Assembly (NCBI GenBank): GCA_016462645.1
Contig: JAEMSX010000005.1
Location: 31,891 to 95,890 of the forward strand
Length of the DNA: 64,000 nucleotides
Direction: 5' to 3'
Source of the DNA: Thermoleophilaceae bacterium
GTDB lineage: Bacteria; Actinomycetota; Thermoleophilia; Solirubrobacterales; JACPNS01
Position 1 is the stretch's first letter. The number at the start of each line of letters is the position of its first letter. Below are positions 54,453-62,466 of the stretch, piece by piece. The position numbers were made by a program, and so were the translations under genes. Below the pieces are notes generated by a model. That model made no database searches. It had not been told where the DNA came from and saw only the letters and a program-made list of their open reading frames with translations.

Positions 54453-55395
54453 CAACACCGGTCAGCAGCTCGCGCACCACGCGGTCGCCGACAAGCGCCG
54501 TGATGTCAGCCGATCCAACTCCGGTGGGGATGATCTCGACGAGATCCGCCCCGACGAGCTCGACGGCGGCGGCAAGTGCGCGGCAGGCGTTCAGCAGGTC
54601 GCTGCTGGTCATGCCGCCGGGTTCAGGCGTTCCGGTGCCGGGGGCGAACGCCGGGTCGAGCACGTCCACATCCACGCTGATGAACACCGGCCCCTTGCCG
54701 ACGATTTCAAGCGTACGGGCGACCGCCGCATCGATCCCGTTCCGGTGCACCTCGTGCATCGGAATCGCGGTGATTCCCTTCTCGGCCTGCCAGCCAAACT
54801 CTTCGTCACCCGGCCAGTAGCCGCGCAGACCGATCTGTACGTGGCGACTGGGATCGATCGCGCCTTCTTCCACCAGGCGATACATCGGGGTGCCGTGACT
54901 CACCTCCACGCCGAAGACCTCTTTGCCGGTGTCGGTGTGGGTGTCGAAATGGATCAGTCCGACCGGTCCGTGCTTTGCCGCGCACGAGCGGATGTCGGGC
55001 TCCGCGATTGAGTGGTCGCCGCCGAGGATGATCGGGATCGCGCCGGCCGCGAGCACTTCGCCGACGGTCTGTTCGATCGCGCGGTGCGTGCGCTCCCAGT
55101 CCGCAGGGAGCACTGCGGCGTCGCCGTAGTCGACGATCTTCAGGACCTCGAACGCATCGACCCGCGCCTCCATGTGCGGGCCGGGCGGGCAGCTCGCGGC
55201 GCGGATCGCGCGCGGCGCAAATCGTGCCCCGGGTCGGTCGCTGACCAGGTCATCGGTCGGCGCGCCGACGATCGCGACGTCGAATCCAACCAGTTCGGAG
55301 GGGTCCTGCGTGTACGGAACGCCCCCGTAGGTGAGGAGTCCCGCGAAGTCCGGCTTCTCGCCGTACTCACGCCAGCGTTCAAGCGGATCAATCAT
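54427..55395 (-). CDS. speB: Agmatinase/ureohydrolase family protein
   Basis: A 322-residue arginase-fold enzyme that should hydrolyse a guanidino compound to urea and an amine. The binuclear manganese ligands appear in GGDHS (about residue 126), HFDTHTDTG (about 148) and SVDVDVLDPAFAPGTGTPEPGG (about 230-250). The second motif is DTHTD instead of the usual DAHxD. Whether agmatine, guanidinobutyrate or another substrate is used cannot be fixed; the gene symbol is tentative. The ATG at 55395 begins MIDPLERWREYG; the open frame upstream is not coding. Its 3' end overlaps the convergent GH3 gene by 26 bp, and it diverges from pdxT1 across 72 bp with a CRP-like site. Confidence 0.85.
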   Translation of the reverse strand: MIDPLERWREYGEKPDFAGLLTYGGVPYTQDPSELVGFDVAIVGAPTDDLVSDRPGARFAPRAIRAASCPPGPHMEARVDAFEVLKIVDYGDAAVLPADWERTHRAIEQTVGEVLAAGAIPIILGGDHSIAEPDIRSCAAKHGPVGLIHFDTHTDTGKEVFGVEVSHGTPMYRLVEEGAIDPSRHVQIGLRGYWPGDEEFGWQAEKGITAIPMHEVHRNGIDAAVARTLEIVGKGPVFISVDVDVLDPAFAPGTGTPEPGGMTSSDLLNACRALAAAVELVGADLVEIIPTGVGSADITALVGDRVVRELLTGVAIRRLAAS

Positions 55396-55416
55396 TTCGC
55401 GAGCATATTCCGATCG

Positions 55417-55444
55417 TTGTGTGATCGAAATCACTTTGTATACG
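55417..55444. promoter_or_regulatory. CRP-like palindrome and pdxT1 promoter
   Basis: TGTGATCGAAATCACT (55420-55435) fits TGTGA-N6-TCACA at nine of ten conserved positions and contains the perfect inner repeat GTGAT-CGAA-ATCAC. On the plus strand TTGTGT (55417-55422), 16 bp and TATACG (55439-55444) could be a promoter for the pdx operon, with the palindrome inside the spacer. The site sits between two divergent genes and could affect both. Confidence 0.42.
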
Positions 55445-55467
55445 AACGAATTGGCCGAAGAAGGGTT

Positions 55468-56100
55468 ATGGCAATTGGATTCAGAGGTGTCGGCGTGCTC
55501 GCGCTCCAGGGTGGCTACAACGCTCACATCAAAAAGCTGCGTGCGATGGGCGCGCTGATCCGCGAGGTCCGGACCCCGGGCGACCTCGCGAATATCGACG
55601 GACTGGTGCTGCCCGGCGGAGAGTCGACGACGATGGGACTCGGGATCGACCGCGAGGGTCTCGGCAGGCCGCTGCGGGAATTCATCACCTCCGGGAAGCC
55701 CGTGCTGGCGACTTGCGCGGGGACGATTCTGCTCGACGACGCCCACATGGGCCTGCTCGACGTCTCTTGTGATCGCAACGCCTACGGCGCGTCCACGCAC
55801 AGCTTTGAAGCCGAATTCTCGGTGCGCGGCGTGGAGGGTGGCGATTTCCGCGGGCTCTTCATCCGCGCGGCCAAGATCAGTCGTGTCGGTCCGCGAGTCG
55901 AAGTTCTGGCGAAGGTGGAGGACGTTCCTGTCGCAGTGCGCAGCGGGAACGTCACGGCGCTGACATTCCATCCCGAACTCACCAACGACGACCGGATTCA
56001 TCGTGCGTTCTACGAGTCGATTCCGCTTGGGCATCGCAGTGAGGAGCCGGCCGCATCGCCGCTTTCGGAACGGCCGCGCTTTCGCGCACTGCCCAACTAA
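55468..56100 (+). CDS. pdxT: PdxT-like glutaminase subunit of PLP synthase, copy 1
   Basis: PdxT frees ammonia from glutamine for PdxS, which makes pyridoxal 5'-phosphate. This 210-residue copy begins [18 protein letters not shown] and has [10 protein letters not shown], the nucleophile cysteine in ATCAGTILL (about residue 83) and the His/Glu pair in FHPEL, so the catalytic triad is intact. It also has RNAYG and THSFE, typical of the family. A C-terminal extension of about 30 residues ([21 protein letters not shown]) is not present in copy 2. The ATG at 55468 follows AAGGG closely. pdxS begins 10 bp after its stop. Confidence 0.93.
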   Translation: MAIGFRGVGVLALQGGYNAHIKKLRAMGALIREVRTPGDLANIDGLVLPGGESTTMGLGIDREGLGRPLREFITSGKPVLATCAGTILLDDAHMGLLDVSCDRNAYGASTHSFEAEFSVRGVEGGDFRGLFIRAAKISRVGPRVEVLAKVEDVPVAVRSGNVTALTFHPELTNDDRIHRAFYESIPLGHRSEEPAASPLSERPRFRALPN

Positions 56101-56110
56101 GCTCACTGTC

Positions 56111-57007
56111 ATGACTGATGAATTGACGCGTGAAGCAACTTTTGCAGTAAAGACCGGAATGGCGGAGATGCTCCGCGGCGGCGTGATCATGGATGTCGTC
56201 GACGCCGAGCAGGCAAAGATCGCCGAGGCCGCAGGTGCCTCGGCAGTGATGGCGCTCGAACGCGTCCCCAGCGACATCCGTCGTGATGGTGGCGTCGCCC
56301 GCATGAGCGCGCCGGAGATGATCCGTGGCATCCAGGAGTCGGTGACGATCCCCGTGATGGCCAAGGCGCGCATCGGTCACTTCGCCGAGGCTCAGGTGCT
56401 CGAAGCGCTTGAGGTCGACTACGTCGATGAGTCCGAAGTGCTCACCCCGGCCGACGAGGTCAACCACATCGACAAGTGGGACTTCAAGGTTCCGTTCGTC
56501 TGCGGCGCGACCAACCTTGGCGAGGCGCTGCGCCGCATCGGCGAGGGCGCCGCGATGATCCGCTCGAAGGGCGAGGCTGGAACCGGCGACGTCGTCGAGG
56601 CAGTCCGTCACATCCGCCAGATCCGTGGCGACATCAAGAAGCTCACCGTGCTCGATGAGAGCGAACTCGCCGCAGCGGCCAAGGAACTGCGCGCGCCGCT
56701 CGAGATCGTCCGCGAAGTCGCACTCTCCGGCTCGCTGCCGGTCGTGCTGTTCGTCGCCGGCGGAATCGCAACGCCGGCTGACGCCGCGCTGATGATGCAG
56801 CTGGGGGCCGAAGGCGTCTTCGTCGGCTCAGGAATCTTCAAATCGTCCGACCCGGAGAAGCGCGCCGCGGCGGTCGTCGAGGCAACAACGCACTTTGCCG
56901 ACCCCGAGCGCGTGCTCGCGGCCTCCGAGGGACTCGGCGCCGCAATGGACAGCCTTGAGAGTCGCAAACTCGACGAGTCGGAGTTGCTCGCAGGCCGAGG
57001 CTGGTGA
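56111..57007 (+). CDS. pdxS: Pyridoxal 5'-phosphate synthase subunit PdxS
   Basis: PdxS condenses ribose 5-phosphate, glyceraldehyde 3-phosphate and ammonia from PdxT to PLP, as a dodecamer. The 298-residue TIM-barrel protein has the family segments [42 protein letters not shown] (with active-site lysine), [16 protein letters not shown], and phosphate-binding [14 protein letters not shown] and GVFVGSGIF. The ATG at 56111 gives the standard start. It lies between two pdxT genes: 10 bp after copy 1, and overlapping copy 2 by 4 bp (GTGA). Confidence 0.98.
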   Translation: MTDELTREATFAVKTGMAEMLRGGVIMDVVDAEQAKIAEAAGASAVMALERVPSDIRRDGGVARMSAPEMIRGIQESVTIPVMAKARIGHFAEAQVLEALEVDYVDESEVLTPADEVNHIDKWDFKVPFVCGATNLGEALRRIGEGAAMIRSKGEAGTGDVVEAVRHIRQIRGDIKKLTVLDESELAAAAKELRAPLEIVREVALSGSLPVVLFVAGGIATPADAALMMQLGAEGVFVGSGIFKSSDPEKRAAAVVEATTHFADPERVLAASEGLGAAMDSLESRKLDESELLAGRGW

Positions 57008-57543
57008 AGTTGCCGCTCGTCGGCGTGCTCGCGCTGCAGGGCGGCTTCAGCAATCACCTGGCGAAGCTGCAGGAGCTCGGCGTCGCAGGGCGCGAGGTTC
57101 GCACGCCCGCAGATCTGGACGGGCTCGACGCGCTGGTGCTTCCCGGCGGCGAGTCGACGACCATGACGCTCGGAATAGAACGCGAGGTTCTGACCGGACC
57201 AATCGTTGATTTCGTTCAGTCCGGCCGCCCGGTGTTGGCCACTTGCGCGGGCACAATCTTGCTGGACGATTCGCACCTGAACATCGTCGACATCACATGT
57301 GAGCGCAACGCGTACGGCCGGCAGACGCACAGCTTCGAAGGCGAAGTGACGCTCGCCGGCAACAGGCCGTTTGCGGGAGTCTTCATCCGCGCGCCGAAGA
57401 TCGTTCGCGTCGGCAACGACGTCGAGGTGATCGCGACACTCGGCGACGAGCCGGTTGGAGTGCGCAGCGGCGCCGTCACTGCGTATACGTTTCACCCCGA
57501 GCTGACCAAAGACACGACCATCCACGAGGAATTCATCAAATGA
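57004..57543 (+). CDS. pdxT: PdxT-like glutaminase subunit of PLP synthase, copy 2
   Basis: A 179-residue glutaminase, close to the common PdxT length (about 190). It begins [22 protein letters not shown], carries [10 protein letters not shown], the nucleophile Cys in ATCAGTILL and the His/Glu in FHPEL, so it should be active. It resembles copy 1 over its whole length but differs at many positions (for example [12 protein letters not shown] against [12 protein letters not shown]), so this is an old, not a recent, duplication. The GTG start overlaps the pdxS stop, and its stop overlaps the next ATG (ATGA). Tight coupling to pdxS makes this the likelier main partner. Confidence 0.94.
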   Translation: MKLPLVGVLALQGGFSNHLAKLQELGVAGREVRTPADLDGLDALVLPGGESTTMTLGIEREVLTGPIVDFVQSGRPVLATCAGTILLDDSHLNIVDITCERNAYGRQTHSFEGEVTLAGNRPFAGVFIRAPKIVRVGNDVEVIATLGDEPVGVRSGAVTAYTFHPELTKDTTIHEEFIK

Positions 57544-58643
57544 GAGACCCACGCGTAGAAGCCCTAGCCCAGATCCTCGTCAACTACTCGACCGGGGTCA
57601 AGCCGGGCGAGACATGCGTGATCCAGTCCGAGGTGGTCGCCGAACCACTGGTCCAGGCGGTCTACGAAGAGGTGCTGAAGGCCGGTGGTCTTCCGATCGT
57701 GCAGCTCTCGCTCAGCGAGCAGGCACCGGCTTTCTACAAGTACGCAAATGACGAGCAGCTCGCGTGGATCCCGCCGACCGCGCAGTGGGTCGCCGAGAAC
57801 ATCGACAACCGCATCGTGATCATGGCCGACACCAACACGCGCGCTCTGAGCAACGTCGACCCGGCCAAGCAGGGCATCGTCAGCAAGGCGCGCAAGCCCC
57901 TGATGGACGCATCGATGCAGCGCTCTGCGTCGGGCGACTACCGCTGGTCACTGACGCTCTTCCCGACGCAGGCCTACGCCTCCGAGGCCGGCCTTTCGCT
58001 CTCTGAGTACGAGGACTTCTTCTACAGCGCGTGCCTGGCCGACGACGCCGACCCGCTGACTGCGTGGCAGCGCCAGTCCGACACGGTCAAACGGCTCGCT
58101 GAGTGGATCCAGGGCAAGGAAGAAGTGCACATCCAGGCACCGGGCACCGACATCAAGCTCGGCATTGCCGGCCGCACGTTCATTCCGTGCGTGGGCACGC
58201 ACAACATGCCCGACGGCGAGTTCTTCACCGGCCCCGTCGAGGACAGCGTCAACGGCGAGGTCGCCTTCAGCTTCCCGGCAACCTACGGCGGCCGCGAGGT
58301 CAGCGGCGTCAAGTTCAAGTTCGTGGACGGCAAGGTCACTGACGCGTCGGCCGAGCAGGGCGAGGACTTCCTGCTCGAGATGCTCGACACCGACGAAGGC
58401 GCGCGCACGCTCGGCGAGCTCGGAATCGGCACCAACTACGGCATCACCACAGGCACCAAGGAGATCCTGCTCGACGAGAAGATCGGCGGCACCGTGCACA
58501 TGGCTGTCGGCATGAGCTACCCGGAGAGCGGGGGAGTCAACGACTCCGCGATCCACTGGGACATGGTCTGCGACCTTCGACAGGGCGGCACGATCCACGT
58601 CGACGGCGAGCTGATGCAGAAGGACGGCAAGTTCGTCGTCTGA
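57540..58643 (+). CDS. M29-family aminopeptidase
   Basis: A 367-residue metallopeptidase of the thermophilic aminopeptidase (AmpS/AmpT) type. The N-terminus (VEALAQILVNYSTGVKPGE) and the C-terminal metal-binding region are characteristic: THNMPDGEFFTGPVEDSVNG, ELGIGTNYGIT, GTVHMAVGMSYPESGG and DSAIHWDMVCDL include the Glu, His and Asp ligands of a two-metal centre. It should remove N-terminal residues from peptides in the cytoplasm. Its ATG overlaps the stop of pdxT copy 2, so it is the last gene of the pdx operon; no functional link with vitamin B6 is obvious. Confidence 0.92.
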   Translation: MRDPRVEALAQILVNYSTGVKPGETCVIQSEVVAEPLVQAVYEEVLKAGGLPIVQLSLSEQAPAFYKYANDEQLAWIPPTAQWVAENIDNRIVIMADTNTRALSNVDPAKQGIVSKARKPLMDASMQRSASGDYRWSLTLFPTQAYASEAGLSLSEYEDFFYSACLADDADPLTAWQRQSDTVKRLAEWIQGKEEVHIQAPGTDIKLGIAGRTFIPCVGTHNMPDGEFFTGPVEDSVNGEVAFSFPATYGGREVSGVKFKFVDGKVTDASAEQGEDFLLEMLDTDEGARTLGELGIGTNYGITTGTKEILLDEKIGGTVHMAVGMSYPESGGVNDSAIHWDMVCDLRQGGTIHVDGELMQKDGKFVV

Positions 58644-58685
58644 GCGCCGTTCACCTTTCCATCGTTTGATGTAGCCTTCGCGGCC

Positions 58686-59504
58686 ATGAGCTACGAAGTC
58701 TTCAACAACAAGATCGCGATCATCACCGGCGCCGCCTCAGGCCTGGGGCTTGGATTCGCCAAAGAGATCGGCAAGGCCGGCGGCACGGTCATCGCCGCGG
58801 ACATCGACCTGCCCGGCGTCGAGAAGGTCGTCGCGGAGATCGGCGGTGATGCCGAGGCCCACAAGCTCGACGTGCGTGACAGCGCGGCAGTCGTTGCCCT
58901 CGTCGGCTCGACGGTCGAGAAGCACGGCCGCATTGACTACATCTTCAACAACGCCGGCATCGCCGTGCAGGGGTACGTCGAGGAGATTCCGATCGAGGAC
59001 TGGGACGCGATCATCGACATCAACCTCAAGGGCGTCGCCTACGGAACTTCGGCCGCGTACAAGCACATGGTCAAGCAGGGCAGCGGCCACATCGTCAACA
59101 CCGCTTCGCTCGCCGGCCTGACGCCGGCCCCACTGCTGGCCCCGTACAGCACCGTCAAGTTCGGCGTCGTCGGAATGTGCGATTCGCTCCGCGTCGAGGC
59201 TCAGTCCAAGGGCGTCTACGTCACCGCACTGTGTCCCGGGTTCATCGACACCGCGATCTACGACAACGCGCGTTCGACCGGCTTTGACAACACCAAGGCA
59301 AAAGAGTCGATCCCCGGCGGCATCGTTCCGCTGGAGAAGGGCGTGAAAACCCTGCTTGACGGCGTCGTCAAGCGGAAGCGTGTGGTCACGCTGCCGTGGT
59401 TCGCGCACCTTTTGATTCTGAGCTACAAGCTGACGCCGAACATCAGCATCAAGGTCAGCGGCAAGTTGGCGGCCAAGCAGGCCAAAAAAGCCCGTTTGCC
59501 ATAA
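58686..59504 (+). CDS. Short-chain dehydrogenase/reductase (SDR)
   Basis: A 272-residue classical SDR: cofactor motif TGAASGLGLG, Asp after the second strand (AADIDLPG, suggesting NAD(H)), NNAGIA, active-site Ser in NTASLAGL and YSTVK (YxxxK). The C-terminal 60 residues add a hydrophobic segment (LPWFAHLLILSY) and a lysine/alanine-rich tail, which may attach it to membranes. Substrate unknown. It begins 42 bp after the M29 gene and may be read from the same transcript or its own promoter. Confidence 0.87.
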   Translation: MSYEVFNNKIAIITGAASGLGLGFAKEIGKAGGTVIAADIDLPGVEKVVAEIGGDAEAHKLDVRDSAAVVALVGSTVEKHGRIDYIFNNAGIAVQGYVEEIPIEDWDAIIDINLKGVAYGTSAAYKHMVKQGSGHIVNTASLAGLTPAPLLAPYSTVKFGVVGMCDSLRVEAQSKGVYVTALCPGFIDTAIYDNARSTGFDNTKAKESIPGGIVPLEKGVKTLLDGVVKRKRVVTLPWFAHLLILSYKLTPNISIKVSGKLAAKQAKKARLP

Positions 59505-59664
59505 CTACCTCAAACTAGCCATATATACGAATATGCAGTAGAGGTTCATGCGAATACGTTTGATTTCGATGCTCTAGGGATACCCCATCCATAGTAGGGC
59601 GCTCGCAAGGACTGAGAATTCGCACGAGCACCGGAATCATCGCAAGTACAGGGAGGTGCGTTCA
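59505..59664 (+). promoter_or_regulatory. AT-rich upstream region of the small secreted Ig-like protein
   Basis: These 160 bp are AT-rich compared with the flanks. GTTT (59558-59561), 15 bp and GGGATA (59577-59582) resemble a general-stress sigma (SigB/SigF) promoter, GTTT-N14-16-GGGTAT, imperfectly. A strong ribosome-binding site, GGGAGGTG (59651-59658), precedes the ATG at 59665 by six bases. Confidence 0.28.
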
Positions 59665-60354
59665 ATGGGCACCACACTCAAATCAAGGACGATTGTTGGT
59701 CTTTGCTGCGTCGTCGCATCGCTGGGTTTCGCTCAGCAGGCGAGCGCCGACACTCTGCCTGCGCCGAGCATCCTCAGCGGCCCCGCAGAGGGATCGACCA
59801 TCAGCACGGACAGCGCCAGCTTCGTGTTCGACTACGCCGACTCGCTCGCCGGTGCAACGCTGGTCGGGTTCCTCTGCAGCCTCGACGGGGCGCCGGCCGC
59901 GGCCTGCGACGCCAGCCACAATCTGACCGGACTCACCGACGGAGTGCACACACTTGGAGTGAGCGCTTTGATTCTGCCGCTGGGCGGCGAGCCGGTGTGT
60001 GTTTTGACCAACTGTCTGACGTTGCCACCGGTTGAGACGGGCACGGATGTGCTCATGCGCACGTTCAACGTTGACCTCGGCGGAGTGTCGGTCGGGACGC
60101 CACCGTCGACGACGGGCGGCAGCAGCACGACCAACAACTCCTCGAACAGCGCGACCACCAGCAGCGACAGGATCGGCGCCTTCGCGCTCGCCTGGGGCAA
60201 ATACAAGCGCCAGCAGAGCAAATGCAATGCGATCAAGAAGCGCATCAAGAAGTACCGCACACACAGCAACCGGATGCGCGCGGCCAAGCGCTACAAGAGC
60301 TGCGTCAGGACGCAGAAGAAACTTCGCGCAGAGGCAATGGCTCTGGCGAACTAA
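59665..60354 (+). CDS. Small secreted protein with one Ig-like hairpin unit and basic C-terminus
   Basis: A 229-residue protein with a signal peptide (SRTIVGLCCVVASLGFAQQ, cleavage after ASA). Residues about 28-110 form one unit like those of the two giant proteins: a start like APSILSGPAEGSTIS, a cysteine hairpin CSLDGAPAAAC (C-x9-C) and the closing phrase LTGLTDGVHTLGVSAL. A Ser/Thr/Asn-rich linker (GGSSTTNNSSNSATTSS) leads to a strongly basic helical tail with two cysteines (KCNAIKKRIKKYRTHSN, RMRAAKRYKSC). The ATG at 59665 is set by the ribosome-binding site. Function is unknown; a surface or wall-binding role is inferred. Confidence 0.7.
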   Translation: MGTTLKSRTIVGLCCVVASLGFAQQASADTLPAPSILSGPAEGSTISTDSASFVFDYADSLAGATLVGFLCSLDGAPAAACDASHNLTGLTDGVHTLGVSALILPLGGEPVCVLTNCLTLPPVETGTDVLMRTFNVDLGGVSVGTPPSTTGGSSTTNNSSNSATTSSDRIGAFALAWGKYKRQQSKCNAIKKRIKKYRTHSNRMRAAKRYKSCVRTQKKLRAEAMALAN

Positions 60355-60402
60355 CCCGGACTACCCAACTCCCCCTGGGTAGGACGAGAGCGCCGCCCTT
60401 GA

Positions 60403-61152
60403 TCAGCTGGCTGCCAGCTCCTCGAGGGCGGCGTCCGACACTTCGAAGTTCGCGGCGACGTCGTTGACGTCGTCGTTGTCGTCGAGCAGTTCGATCACGC
60501 GGAAGACCTTTGCGGCGTCCTTGTCCTCGACCTCGACGCGCGTCTTCGGGCGCTGGATCACGTCGGCCGAGGCGACGGTGATCCCGGCCTCCTCGATCGC
60601 GGCGCGTACGGCGACGAAGTCATGCGGGTCGGAGACGATCTCGAAGTGGTCGCCGTCCTCGACGATGTCCTCGGCGCCGGCGTCGATCGCGACCATCAGG
60701 TCGTCCTCGGAAGCTGCCGCGGCCTCGACGACGATCGAACCCTTCTTCTCGAACACGTAGGCAACCGAACCCGGCTCACCGAGCGATCCGCCGTTCTTGG
60801 AAAGAATGCTCCGCACATCCGCACCCGTGCGATTGCGGTTGTCGGTGTAACAGTGGATCAGCAACGCGACGCCGGCTGGGCCATAACCCTCGTAGACGAC
60901 TTCCTCAACGGCGGCGGCGTCCTTGTCGGTGCCGGCGCCCTTGGCGATGGCGCGCTCGATGTTGTCCTTTGGCATCGAGTTGTCCTTGGCCTTTTGAATG
61001 GCCAGGGCCAGGGCGGCATTACCGGCCGGATCCGCGCCGTCTCGCGCCGCAATCGTGATGCCGCGCGCGAGCTTTGTGAACAGCGCGCCGCGCTTTTTGT
61101 CGGCCGCGCCCTTCTTGTGTTTGATCGATGACCATTTTGAGTGTCCAGACAT
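60403..61152 (-). CDS. yebC: YebC/PmpR family protein (TACO1-like)
   Basis: A 249-residue protein of the YebC family, described as transcriptional regulators and, more recently, as factors that help ribosomes translate proline-rich stretches. It begins MSGHSKWSSIKHKKGAADKKRG and has the three-domain order with NIERAIAKGAG, YEGYGPAGVALLIHCYTDNRNRT and SVAYVFEKKG. The ATG at 61152 gives the invariant MSGHSKW start. YebC normally runs in the same direction as ruvCAB; here it is on the opposite strand. Confidence 0.95.
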   Translation of the reverse strand: MSGHSKWSSIKHKKGAADKKRGALFTKLARGITIAARDGADPAGNAALALAIQKAKDNSMPKDNIERAIAKGAGTDKDAAAVEEVVYEGYGPAGVALLIHCYTDNRNRTGADVRSILSKNGGSLGEPGSVAYVFEKKGSIVVEAAAASEDDLMVAIDAGAEDIVEDGDHFEIVSDPHDFVAVRAAIEEAGITVASADVIQRPKTRVEVEDKDAAKVFRVIELLDDNDDVNDVAANFEVSDAALEELAAS

Positions 61153-61174
61153 AGCGGGGGGTAGTTTACGACTG

Positions 61175-61342
61175 ATGGCACGATTCGGGCTCTGCGACAC
61201 CTGCGCCCACGCGAAGCTGAACGCGAACACCCGTGGCTCGGTGTTCCTGTTCTGCAAGCTCTCGCGTGAGGACAAGGCCTTTGCCAAGTACCCGCCCGTG
61301 CCCGTCCTGAAGTGCCCCGGCTTCAAGCCATCCGACCGCTGA
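61175..61342 (+). CDS. Small cysteine-containing protein (55 residues)
   Basis: A 55-residue protein beginning MARFGLCDTCAHAKL, with CDTC, a single Cys in LFCKLS and another in LKCPGF. The four cysteines suggest a small zinc-binding or iron-sulfur fold. It starts 22 bp from the divergent yebC start codon, so the two genes must share promoter sequence. Its stop lies 17 bp before the SOS box of ruvC. I do not recognise a named family; the even spacing of cysteines and good codon use suggest a real gene. Confidence 0.65.
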   Translation: MARFGLCDTCAHAKLNANTRGSVFLFCKLSREDKAFAKYPPVPVLKCPGFKPSDR

Positions 61343-61359
61343 CGCAGAATCACCGGTAG

Positions 61360-61371
61360 GAACATGCGTTC
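61360..61371 (+). promoter_or_regulatory. LexA (SOS) box upstream of ruvC
   Basis: GAACATGCGTTC is a perfect GAAC-N4-GTTC core of the actinobacterial LexA site, followed by G as in the longer consensus CGAAC-N4-GTTCG. It ends 19 bp before the preferred ruvC start at 61391. ruvC is part of the LexA regulon in mycobacteria. Confidence 0.72.
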
Positions 61372-61390
61372 GTATCGGGAATACAAAGGG

Positions 61391-61888
61391 ATGGTTGTCC
61401 TCGGCATCGATCCAGGGCTTGCGAACACCGGTTACGGCGTCGTTGAAAGCCGCGGTTCCGCGCTGCTCGCACTTGATGGCGGCGTGATCGAAACCCCGGC
61501 CGGTACCGCACTGGAGCTGCGCCTTGCGCAGGTCGCCGATCGGATCGTCGAGCTGATCGGCGAGCACAATCCCGACGCGCTGTCGATCGAGTCGATCTAT
61601 TTCGGCAAGAACGCCGAGTCGGCCTTCCAGGTCGGACAGGCGCGCGGCGCCGTGATCTGCGAGGCGGGACGCCGCGGCATCCCCGTGCACTCCTACACGC
61701 CACAGCAGATCAAGCTCGCTGTCTGCGGCAGCGGCGCCGCACAGAAGCGTCAGGTGCAGACGATGGTCACAGCGCTGCTCGATCTCGTCGGTCCGGTTCC
61801 GCCCGACCACGCCGCCGACGCCCTGGCGGTCGGCATCTGTCATCTCAACACCGCGCCTCTGGCGAGCGCGATTGGAGCCGCATCTTGA
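61391..61888 (+). CDS. ruvC: Holliday junction endonuclease RuvC
   Basis: RuvC cuts Holliday junctions in concert with RuvAB. The 165-residue protein has the RNase H-fold acidic residues: Asp in VLGIDPGLANTGYG, Glu in LSIESIYFGKN and the His/Asp set in PPDHAADALAVG. The ATG at 61391 gives the family start (MVVLGIDPG). An ATG 27 bp upstream (61364) is in frame but lies inside the SOS box and would add nine atypical residues. The stop overlaps the ruvA TTG start (TTGA). Confidence 0.96.
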   Translation: MVVLGIDPGLANTGYGVVESRGSALLALDGGVIETPAGTALELRLAQVADRIVELIGEHNPDALSIESIYFGKNAESAFQVGQARGAVICEAGRRGIPVHSYTPQQIKLAVCGSGAAQKRQVQTMVTALLDLVGPVPPDHAADALAVGICHLNTAPLASAIGAAS

Positions 61889-62466
61889 TCGCATCCGTAT
61901 CTGGTGAAGTCCTGCACAAGTCCCTCGACCACGTCGTGATCGAGGCTGCGGGCGTGGGCTACATGCTCAGCGTTTCGGCAAACACGCTCGAGGATGTCGG
62001 ACCGGCGGGCGCGAAAGCAACTTTGCTGGCCACGCTCGTGGTGCGCGAGGACGCAATGCAGCTCTACGGCTTCTCGACCGCCGAGGAGCGCGATGTCTTC
62101 AACCTCCTGACCAGCGTGAGCGGCGTGGGGCCCAAGGTCGGACTCGCCGTGCTCAGCGGCATGACGGTGCCCGAAGTTGAGACCGCACTGGTGGCCGGCG
62201 ACCACGAGTCCTTCCAGAAGGTTCCCGGGATCGGCAAGCGCACGGCCGAACGTCTCGTCGTCGAGCTCAAGGACAAGATCGTGCCCTCGGGCGCGCCGAC
62301 CGTCCTGCGTGCTGCTGGCCGGGCCGACGATCCGGGCCTGCTCGCTCGCGACGGCCTGCTCGGCCTCGGCTATTCGCTGGCGCAGGCAGAGGCGATGCTC
62401 GCCGAGGCCTCCGGCGAGACAACAGAAGACCTGATCGCGTCGGCCTTGCGTGGGGTGGCGGTCTAG
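61885..62466 (+). CDS. ruvA: Holliday junction branch-migration protein RuvA
   Basis: RuvA binds the four-way junction and directs the RuvB motor. The 193-residue protein has the N-terminal OB fold (MIASVSGEVLHKSLDHVVIE), the two helix-hairpin-helix motifs (LTSVSGVGPKVGLAVLSG and KVPGIGKRTAERLVVELK) and the C-terminal RuvB-binding domain (GLLGLGYSLAQAEAML). The start is TTG at 61885, overlapping the ruvC stop. ruvB follows without a gap. Confidence 0.96.
   Translation: MIASVSGEVLHKSLDHVVIEAAGVGYMLSVSANTLEDVGPAGAKATLLATLVVREDAMQLYGFSTAEERDVFNLLTSVSGVGPKVGLAVLSGMTVPEVETALVAGDHESFQKVPGIGKRTAERLVVELKDKIVPSGAPTVLRAAGRADDPGLLARDGLLGLGYSLAQAEAMLAEASGETTEDLIASALRGVAV

Noticed and set aside
55396..56373. 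Extended ureohydrolase frame on the minus strand
   Set aside because: It runs antisense through pdxT copy 1 and pdxS; the typical ureohydrolase start is at 55395.
59558..59582. Confident SigB/SigF promoter for the small secreted protein
   Set aside because: Only four of six bases of the -10 element agree, so it is kept only as a weak suggestion in the feature list.
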